NCBI RefSeq assembly: GCF_042682745.1
Contig: NZ_JBHUIO010000002.1
Location: forward strand, 372,001 to 436,000
Direction of reading: 5' to 3'
DNA from: Tumebacillus_A lipolyticus
GTDB taxonomy: Bacteria; Bacillota; Bacilli; Tumebacillales; Tumebacillaceae
DNA length: 64,000 nt
The stretch's first letter is position 1. Each line of letters starts with the position of its first letter. This document shows, piece by piece, positions 1-6,016 of the stretch. Made by a program: the position numbers and the translations under genes. The notes beneath the pieces were generated by a model. That model was not told the origin of the DNA, made no database searches, and worked only from the letters and a program-made list of their open reading frames with translations.

Positions 1-557
1 GCGTAGACGGTCACATTTTTACCCGCTTCGTGCGCCGCGCGAATCACGCCTAAGGCGGTGCCATAATCGACAGTCGCCAGCGAGCCGGTGTTGCAGTGAG
101 TCAAGATGCGAGCATTGTCCGGAATGTACGGCAAGCCATGCTGTCCCATCTGTTTGTTCAGACGCACATCCTCTTCGGCGATCAGATTCGCTTCGGCGAG
201 GATCAGCTCGGTCAGCTGCGCCACTTCCAGCTCAGCGTTCGCCTCGATCAGCCCGCGCATGCGCTTGATCGCCCAGAACAGATTGACCGCAGTCGGGCGA
301 GTCTTTGCCAGCCGCTCGCAGACGCCCGCTAAGAACGGGAGAAACTCCGCTTTGCTCAGCTCGCTCCCCTGTTGGGCTCCGATCGCAATTCCGTAGGCGG
401 CCGTCGCCCCGATCGCAGGCGCCCCCCGAACTTTCATCTTTTCGATCGCCTCCGCTACCCCTTCGTATGTATCGCATGTTTCCCAGATCTCATGCTCGGG
501 AAGCTGAGTTTGATCCAGAACTTCGAGCGTTCTGCCGGTAAAGCGCAATGGTTGCAT
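1..557 (-). CDS. mtnA: S-methyl-5-thioribose-1-phosphate isomerase, partial (3' end outside window)
   Basis: This gene isomerises methylthioribose-1-phosphate to methylthioribulose-1-phosphate in cytoplasmic methionine salvage. About 185 N-terminal residues are visible; the usual length is about 350, so the C-terminal half and the second catalytic residue (Asp) lie beyond base 1. The reading frame shows the family motif VRGAPAIGATAAYG and, near residue 150, THCNTGSLAT with the catalytic Cys. The ATG at 557 is preceded by GGAGGA at good spacing. It follows mtnP after a 21-base gap, so the two are probably cotranscribed. No frameshift is seen in the visible part. Confidence 0.93.
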   Translation of the reverse strand, partial: MQPLRFTGRTLEVLDQTQLPEHEIWETCDTYEGVAEAIEKMKVRGAPAIGATAAYGIAIGAQQGSELSKAEFLPFLAGVCERLAKTRPTAVNLFWAIKRMRGLIEANAELEVAQLTELILAEANLIAEEDVRLNKQMGQHGLPYIPDNARILTHCNTGSLATVDYGTALGVIRAAHEAGKNVTVY

Positions 558-578
558 GATTTCTCCTCCAGTTTCAGT

Positions 579-1370
579 CTACAGCGAGCCCAGTTCTGCC
601 AGCGCGTGCGGGCAGGCGCAGGTGCGCTCCCCAGAGTCGCTCGCGATCGCATGGAAAAACAGCTCGCGAATCTTTTGCACGTTCGCTTTCATCGTGTCGA
701 CCACCTCTTGATGCGTGAGCGGATGCGGAGAGATCCCGGTGCAATAGTTGGTGACCATCGCGACGGTCGCATAGCACATCTCCGACTCCTTCGCCAAAAT
801 CACCTCCGGCACCGAGGTCATCCCCACCACGTCGCCACCCCAGGCGGCGTAAAGGCGGATCTCAGCTGGTGTTTCAAAGCGCGGCCCTTCTGTCGTGACA
901 TAGACACCGCCAGAGCGCACCGCGAGGCTGTGCTCCCCCGCCACCTCTGCGAGATGTTGACGCACCCGACCGCAATACGCATCGGTCATGTCGATGTGCA
1001 CAACACCTTCTGGCGCGCCTTCATAAAATGTTTGCGGGCGGCTTTTCGTCACATCGAGAAAATCATCGACGATCACCAGATCGCCAGGTGCGAGCTCCTG
1101 CTTGAGCGAGCCGACAGCTGCGGTCGCAAACACAGTGTGCACCCCGAGCTGCTTCAAAGCGCGGATGTTTGCCCGATAGTTGATCTTATGCGGAGCCACG
1201 CTATGCTTGTACCCGTGGCGCGGCATAAAAGCGACGCGCTTGCCCGCATAGGTGCCGAGCGTCAGTTCTGCAAGGCCGTATGGAGTTTCGATCGTATGTC
1301 GTTCTGCGTCATGAAGCATCGCGGGATCGTATACGCCTGTCCCGCCGATGATGGCATACTCTGCATGCAT
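579..1370 (-). CDS. mtnP: S-methyl-5'-thioadenosine phosphorylase
   Basis: The 263-residue protein phosphorolyses methylthioadenosine to adenine and methylthioribose-1-phosphate, feeding mtnA downstream. It starts with the family signature IIGGTGVYDP and carries the phosphate-binding MPRHG segment, the NYRANI block and the TEGPRFETPAEI signature of the PNP/MTAP family. The length is that of bacterial MTAP. AGGAGG lies 11 bases before the ATG at 1370. There is no SAM riboswitch in the 88 bases upstream. Having MTAP rather than the MTA/SAH nucleosidase plus kinase route is an inference from this locus only, since an mtnN or mtnK could lie elsewhere. Confidence 0.95.
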   Translation of the reverse strand: MHAEYAIIGGTGVYDPAMLHDAERHTIETPYGLAELTLGTYAGKRVAFMPRHGYKHSVAPHKINYRANIRALKQLGVHTVFATAAVGSLKQELAPGDLVIVDDFLDVTKSRPQTFYEGAPEGVVHIDMTDAYCGRVRQHLAEVAGEHSLAVRSGGVYVTTEGPRFETPAEIRLYAAWGGDVVGMTSVPEVILAKESEMCYATVAMVTNYCTGISPHPLTHQEVVDTMKANVQKIRELFFHAIASDSGERTCACPHALAELGSL

Positions 1371-1458
1371 TTATTTTCTGTGCCTCCTAGTGTTACCAAC
1401 AGTCATTCAGTTCCATTTAATCAGAGCGCTTTCCACTTCGTCAAGGGATGAAACACGA

Positions 1459-2388
1459 TCAACCGAGCGGATGGTTCCTTATAAAATTAATTATCTCTCC
1501 GATTTCAACACCTGGCGAACACATCGGCGCAAACAGATCGCCATGTTTTTCCACTCGCTTGGGCATCGTTCTGATCGTGAACAGCTCAGGCAGCACTCCC
1601 TCTTCGACCTCCTCCCAAGCGAGCGGCGCTGAGACTGCCGACGAGGGAACTGCCCGCGGCGTGTAGGGGCCGGCAAGCGTTTTGCTTCTGTGATGCTGAA
1701 GAAAATCGAAGTACACTTTGTCCCCGCGATCTTTTTTCAAGCGCTCGACGGTGATCAGTTCGGGTGCCTTTTTCGTCAGATACTGTCCGAGAAACTGTGT
1801 GATCTGCCGCGTGTCAGCAAACGAGTAGCCGCTCGCGATCGGCACAAATACCTGTAGCCCTGTGGCGCCGGACGTTTTCGGATAGCTGGGCAACCTGAGA
1901 TCATCGAGTGCTTCTTTCAGCAGGAGCGCCGCGCGGCTCGCTTTGCGAAACCCGGCGCGATCGACGCTTTGCACCGTCGGATCGAGATCGAACGCGATGT
2001 TGGTCGGCCGATCGAGGTTGTCGATCTTGGAAAAGGACAGGTGCAACTCCATCGCTGCCTGATTGGCCAACCAGATCATCGTCGCTCTGTTGTTGGCGAG
2101 AATGTAATGAATCTCCCGCTTCGAGTCATCCGACCAGACCGGGTAGGTTTCCATCCATTCGGGCGCTCCGGCAGGAATGTTTTTCTGGTAAAACGATTGC
2201 TGGTGAATCCCGTGCGGATAGCGGACGACGGTGAGCAACCGCTGCTGGTAATGTCGAACCATCACCTCGCTCATCGCGATCATGTAGTGGATATATTCTG
2301 CCTTTGTGATCCCCTGCTCTGGCCATAGCACTTTGTCCAGATGGGTGACAGACACCGGGTATTCGGCCATCAAGGTGTTTGAGCTCAT
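1459..2388 (-). CDS. LigD-type NHEJ polymerase/primase (stand-alone POL domain)
   Basis: A 309-residue archaeo-eukaryotic-primase-like polymerase of the LigD POL family, which fills or extends broken DNA ends during Ku-dependent end joining. The FDLDP motif (around residue 134) supplies the metal-binding aspartates, and TSGATGLQVFVPI matches the conserved S-KGLH-type motif. The C-terminal FDFLQHHRSKT block is also typical. It has neither a ligase nor a 3'-phosphoesterase domain; the ligase is the next gene upstream. The ATG at 2388 has GGAGG ten bases ahead. It is the last gene of a ku-ligase-polymerase run on the minus strand, 86 bases after the ligase. Confidence 0.92.
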   Translation of the reverse strand: MSSNTLMAEYPVSVTHLDKVLWPEQGITKAEYIHYMIAMSEVMVRHYQQRLLTVVRYPHGIHQQSFYQKNIPAGAPEWMETYPVWSDDSKREIHYILANNRATMIWLANQAAMELHLSFSKIDNLDRPTNIAFDLDPTVQSVDRAGFRKASRAALLLKEALDDLRLPSYPKTSGATGLQVFVPIASGYSFADTRQITQFLGQYLTKKAPELITVERLKKDRGDKVYFDFLQHHRSKTLAGPYTPRAVPSSAVSAPLAWEEVEEGVLPELFTIRTMPKRVEKHGDLFAPMCSPGVEIGEIINFIRNHPLG

Positions 2389-2474
2389 CCTAAACCTCCG
2401 TCGACCTTGTCAGTTTCAAGCAGATCATGTTCGATAGCCGGCAGAATCACCTCGGTACGATCTGACCAACTTGC

Positions 2475-3425
2475 TCAAAATATGCAGCTGCGCGGATCTC
2501 GCTCCCGAAACCCACGCACGCTGGGCGCACGCAACGTCAAATCGCTCGTCCACTCCAAAAACTGCACTTCCACCACCAACTGCGGCGGAAGGTAGGCGAT
2601 CTGATCATAACGAGTGCCCGCTGTGAGCTGTGGAAGGCTGGCGAACGGGTGCGGCTGGCGCGGGAGCTGACCGACAAAAGCGGTCAGCGCTCGCAGCTGA
2701 TCGCCGGTCAGCCCGGAGCCTGCCTTGCCGATATAGTGCAGTCGACCTTCCTGATAAAGTCCGAGCAGAAGTGAATTGACCTGGCCGCCCCGCAGGGAGA
2801 CGCCACCGACCACCGCGAAGAGGGTGCGAAAGTTTTTCACCTTTTTCCACGTTGGATGCCGCTCGCCGATATGATAGCTGCCCGCCTTCTCTTTGATCAC
2901 AATCCCTTCCATTCCCTGTTCGCGCATCAGATTGAAAAGCTGTACCCCCGAGCTGTGGTTGGCGACCAACTGCACGTGCGCGGTAGGCCGAAGCGCGTCT
3001 TCCAACCGCTCTTGCCGCGCGGTGAGCGGCAGGTCGATCAACCAGCGTCCGTCGAGGTAGAGCAGGTCGAACACCAGATAGTAGATCGGGATCTTCCGCA
3101 CCAGCGAGGCGATCTTGTCACTGCGCAGCGCGAGATCGCGCTTGAGGATGTTCGAAAAATCAGGTTTGCCCCCTTCCCCCAGCGCGACGATCTCGCCGTC
3201 GAGGATGGCGGAGCGCGCTTTCATTGCAGTTTTGATCTCCTGCAGCTCTGGGTAGTTGGCGGTGCGCTCTCTCTGCTTGCGATTGAACAGCAGAAGGCCC
3301 GATTCATCCAAATAGGTGACCATCCGCACTCCATCCCACTTGATCTGGTACAGGCAATTCGGGTCATCGAAAGGCTGCTCGACCAAAACGAGCGCCATCG
3401 GCTCAAGCGGCGTATTGGTGATCAT
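2475..3425 (-). CDS. ligD: ATP-dependent DNA ligase (LigD ligase domain)
   Basis: A 316-residue ATP-dependent ligase that seals ends bridged by Ku. Visible nucleotidyltransferase motifs are IKWDGVR (motif I, adenylated Lys near residue 29), AILDGEIVAL, YYLVFDLLYLDG (motif III), EGIVIKEK (motif IV) and WKKVKN (motif V), followed by an OB-fold region with VVEVQFLEWT. The size fits a ligase-only LigD-family protein. Its ATG at 3425 overlaps the ku stop codon (ATGA), which indicates translational coupling. Multidomain LigD is split here into separate ligase and polymerase genes. Confidence 0.94.
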   Translation of the reverse strand: MITNTPLEPMALVLVEQPFDDPNCLYQIKWDGVRMVTYLDESGLLLFNRKQRERTANYPELQEIKTAMKARSAILDGEIVALGEGGKPDFSNILKRDLALRSDKIASLVRKIPIYYLVFDLLYLDGRWLIDLPLTARQERLEDALRPTAHVQLVANHSSGVQLFNLMREQGMEGIVIKEKAGSYHIGERHPTWKKVKNFRTLFAVVGGVSLRGGQVNSLLLGLYQEGRLHYIGKAGSGLTGDQLRALTAFVGQLPRQPHPFASLPQLTAGTRYDQIAYLPPQLVVEVQFLEWTSDLTLRAPSVRGFRERDPRSCIF

Positions 3426-4309
3426 TCTGCCGTCTTGCGGCGACGTCGCTTTGGCTTGGCGTCAGACGGAAGAGCGCTTGCGTCCCCTCCAGCATCTGTC
3501 CCACGCACTTCTCCCACCGCAACCGGCCGCTCCACCTCCGCGTCGCGCGTCACGTCTAAGCTCGCTTGGAGCGCCTTCATCAGATCGTGGATCTCATCTC
3601 TTCGCTGTTCGGCAGGCAGCGTGACCTCTTCCCCTTCCACCTTGTGCTCAATCATCGCCAACACCCGTTCTCGATACTCATTTTTGTACTGGGCGGGTTG
3701 AAACTCGGAGGCGAGGCTTTCGATCAGCTGTTTGGCCATGCTGACCTCCCGCTCGTCAAGCTGTAGATCGTTCGGCACCGACGGAATCTGACTCGCTTGG
3801 CGAACTTCATCCGGATAGAAGATCGTCTCCATCACCAGCACATCTTCAAACGCACGCAGCACGGCCAGCTGCTGGTTGGAACGAATGATCATCTTGGCGA
3901 CTGCGATCTTTCCCGTCTCGGCGATCGCCTTCCGCAAAAGCGCATACGCCTTGCTGTTCGTGTCCTGCGGTGCGAGGTAGTACGATTTATTAAAATAGAT
4001 CGGATCGATATCCTGCAGCTGTACAAAGTGCAATATATCGATCGTCTTCGTTGGCACCGGCGCAATTTTTTCAAACTCCTCATCGCTCACGATCACAAAC
4101 TGTCCAGGTTGATATTCATATCCTTTTACCACTTCGCTCCATTCGATCTCTCGCTCACAGCTCGGACAGGTCCGAATGTTTTTGACCGGAGTGTTGCACT
4201 CGCGATGGAGGTAGCGAAACTTGATATCATGATCTTCTGTGGCTGCAAACATCTTGACCGGGACGTTGACCAACCCGAAAGAGATCGAACCTTTCCACAT
4301 GGTATGCAC
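3422..4309 (-). CDS. ku: Ku end-binding protein
   Basis: The prokaryotic Ku homodimer threads onto double-strand break ends and recruits the LigD enzymes encoded just downstream. The 295-residue protein opens with the canonical MWKGSISFGLVNVPVK, has a CxxC-type pair near residue 49 (TCPSC), the YYLAPQ block, and a basic C-terminal tail ending in KPKRRRRK typical of DNA-contacting Ku tails. Two starts are possible: GTG at 4309, six bases after a GGGGTGAG site, and ATG at 4300, where conservation begins. The GTG fits the ribosome site better. The stop overlaps the ligase start. Confidence 0.95.
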   Translation of the reverse strand: MHTMWKGSISFGLVNVPVKMFAATEDHDIKFRYLHRECNTPVKNIRTCPSCEREIEWSEVVKGYEYQPGQFVIVSDEEFEKIAPVPTKTIDILHFVQLQDIDPIYFNKSYYLAPQDTNSKAYALLRKAIAETGKIAVAKMIIRSNQQLAVLRAFEDVLVMETIFYPDEVRQASQIPSVPNDLQLDEREVSMAKQLIESLASEFQPAQYKNEYRERVLAMIEHKVEGEEVTLPAEQRRDEIHDLMKALQASLDVTRDAEVERPVAVGEVRGTDAGGDASALPSDAKPKRRRRKTAE

Positions 4310-4356
4310 TCGCGCTCACCCCTAGCTCAGTTTGCGCTTAGTATGTGTCAGGGCAC

Positions 4357-4390
4357 AAAAAACCCCTCATGATCTCCATGAGGGGTTCTT
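4357..4390 (-). terminator. Rho-independent terminator after rex
   Basis: An 11-base perfect inverted repeat (4361-4371 with 4377-4387) has a five-base loop and, read on the minus strand, is followed by a T-run. It sits seven bases past the rex stop and separates rex from ku. Confidence 0.85.
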
Positions 4391-4396
4391 CTCGTA

Positions 4397-5023
4397 TCAC
4401 GATTCTTCGATGTAATAGGCGAGCGACTGAAGCTCGGTCGTCACGTCAGCACTGCGCAAATGCACATCTGAAGGCACGAGGAGCGAGACGGGAGCAAAAT
4501 TTAAAATGCCCTTCACACCAGCCTCGACCAACCGATCTGCAACCCCTTGTGCATAAGGTGCCGGTACGGTGATCATGCCGATGCGTATCTCCTTTTCGCG
4601 CACCGCCTGTTCTAACTCATCGATGTGCTGAATGATCAGATTCCCAACTTGCGTGCCGATCTTCTCCCGGTCGGTATCGAAAATGGCTGCGATCGACATC
4701 TTCTCATTCGTGTATCGGTTGTAGTTGGACAGCGCGATACCCAAATGACCTGCGCCGACCAGCGCAACGTTCAAATGACGATCGAGCTTCAAAATCTGCT
4801 TGATCTTTTCGACCAGGTAGCCCACTTCATACCCGATCCCCTTCCGCCCGAACTCGCCAAAATAGGCAAGATCCTTTCGGATCTGAGCAGGGTTCATATC
4901 GAGCTTTTGCCCGAGCTCGTAGGAGGAGACCGTGCGAATATTCATTTCATCAAGCAGTTGCAAATACCGCAGGTAGACGGGTAGCCGTCGCACAACCGCT
5001 TTTGAAATTTTCGGCGTCTTCAG
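4397..5023 (-). CDS. rex: Redox-sensing transcriptional repressor Rex
   Basis: Rex binds DNA when NAD+ dominates and releases it on binding NADH, controlling fermentation and respiration genes. A winged-helix N-terminus (LGQKLDMNPAQIRKDL, then FGEFGRKGIGY) is followed by a Rossmann domain with VGAGHLG and a C-terminal FAPVSL block. The recognisable N-terminus KTPKISKAVVRRLPVYLRYL extends ten codons beyond the nearest GTG (4993). The only initiator reaching it is CTG at 5023, placed six bases after GAGGGGGG, and an in-frame TGA lies just upstream. I therefore annotate a CTG start, giving 208 residues. GTG 4993 would remove conserved residues and lacks a ribosome site. Confidence 0.9.
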   Translation of the reverse strand: MKTPKISKAVVRRLPVYLRYLQLLDEMNIRTVSSYELGQKLDMNPAQIRKDLAYFGEFGRKGIGYEVGYLVEKIKQILKLDRHLNVALVGAGHLGIALSNYNRYTNEKMSIAAIFDTDREKIGTQVGNLIIQHIDELEQAVREKEIRIGMITVPAPYAQGVADRLVEAGVKGILNFAPVSLLVPSDVHLRSADVTTELQSLAYYIEES

Positions 5024-5086
5024 GTAGATCCCCCCTCATAGCGAATATCCTAGAAACTTCGCCGTTTGGGGAAAAACTCCTGCGAA

Positions 5087-5764
5087 CTACGAGGTGAGCT
5101 TTGTCATTTTTTTATTGGAATAGAACGGAAGCAGTTTGCGCTTGACGCGACAGAGAGCATTGTCGACCGCCTTGGTGGTTGTCCCCATCTCGTCCGCAAT
5201 CTCTTTATACGTATTGTGATCGACATACAGCGTCAACACTTTCAACTCAAATGGAGAAAGGGAGCCTGCCAGCTCTTCACGCAGTTCTTTCAATTGCTCG
5301 CGGACCAAAAAGACATACTCCGGATCACAGATCGCAGGGCCTGGCAATGTATCCATCAGCGTTCGATCCGTGTCCTCTTCATACATCGGCCGGTTGAGCG
5401 AGAGATAGTAGTTGAGCGGCTGATGCTTGAGTCGCATCGCAGTTTTGATCGCTGTGATCAATTGGCGGGTAATGCAGATCTCCGCAAACGCGCGAAATGG
5501 GATCTGCCGTTCCTGCTGGAAATCCCGAATTGCCTTATACAAGCCGATCATGCCCTCTTGGATCAGGTCTTCGCTGTCAGCGCCCGCGATAAAATAGGAC
5601 CGTGCTTTCATTCTCACGATCGGATGGAAGCTGTGAAAAATTTCTTCAACCGCAAACTCATCACCTTGCTGTGCTCGCAACACTGTCTCTTCAAAAGTAA
5701 GATCAGCGCTCTCTGCTCGAACGGACTCTGCTGTATAACGCACTTCTGCCTTTGCCATTGCCAC
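5087..5764 (-). CDS. SigH-like sigma-70 family sigma factor
   Basis: About 225 residues with the SigH arrangement: region 2 contains KARSYFIAGADSEDLIQEGM and GLYKAIRDF, then CITRQLITAIKTAMR, a linker with the DEDSDRTL-like EEDTDRTL, and region 4 with YKEIADEMGTTTKAVDNAL (HTH). SigH drives early stationary-phase and sporulation genes in Bacillus. The usual sigH neighbourhood (rpmG-secE-nusG) is absent here, and several conserved positions differ, so this may be a paralogue. GTG 5764 is best spaced from GAGGTGA; GTG 5773 and ATG 5758 are alternatives. A promoter-like site lies 67 bases upstream. Confidence 0.85.
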   Translation of the reverse strand: MAMAKAEVRYTAESVRAESADLTFEETVLRAQQGDEFAVEEIFHSFHPIVRMKARSYFIAGADSEDLIQEGMIGLYKAIRDFQQERQIPFRAFAEICITRQLITAIKTAMRLKHQPLNYYLSLNRPMYEEDTDRTLMDTLPGPAICDPEYVFLVREQLKELREELAGSLSPFELKVLTLYVDHNTYKEIADEMGTTTKAVDNALCRVKRKLLPFYSNKKMTKLTS

Positions 5765-5830
5765 CGCGATCACCTCAAGTTCATCTGCGTACTGTTCAAC
5801 TTACCTCATAAAATCTATTAATTTGTCATA

Positions 5831-5860
5831 ATCTTAACTTCCCTCATTAAGATACGTCAA
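5831..5860 (-). promoter_or_regulatory. Putative sigma-A promoter of the SigH-like gene
   Basis: On the minus strand TTGACG (5855-5860) and TAAGAT (5831-5836) are separated by 18 bases in an AT-rich gap between dinG and the sigma gene. It is inferred only from consensus similarity. Confidence 0.5.
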
Positions 5861-5984
5861 ATGACGAAAATCGCCGATATTTCCAATTTATCTCCCGAAT
5901 ATAGCGCTATTTGGTTCTTTTTCGACATTCCTGCACCATTGAAGAAAATTCCGAAAATAATGTCGAAAAGTGAAGAAATAAATA

Positions 5985-6014
5985 GAAAAGGAAGGATTCA
6001 ATACGAATCCTTCC
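5985..6014 (-). terminator. Terminator after dinG
   Basis: A ten-base perfect inverted repeat (5990-5999 with 6005-6014) and a TTTTCTATTT tail on the minus strand lie directly after the dinG stop. Confidence 0.8.
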
Positions 6015-6016
6015 CA

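Noticed and set aside
372..1451. Long plus-strand frame opposite mtnA and mtnP
   Set aside because: It is antisense to two clearly conserved genes, has no domain and its composition reflects codon bias of the GC-rich minus-strand genes. Similar long antisense frames opposite ligD, dinG, fdhA, NRPS and pel were rejected for the same reason.
1371..1458. SAM-I riboswitch expected before methionine-salvage genes
   Set aside because: Only 88 bases separate mtnP from the polymerase gene, with no S-box consensus visible.
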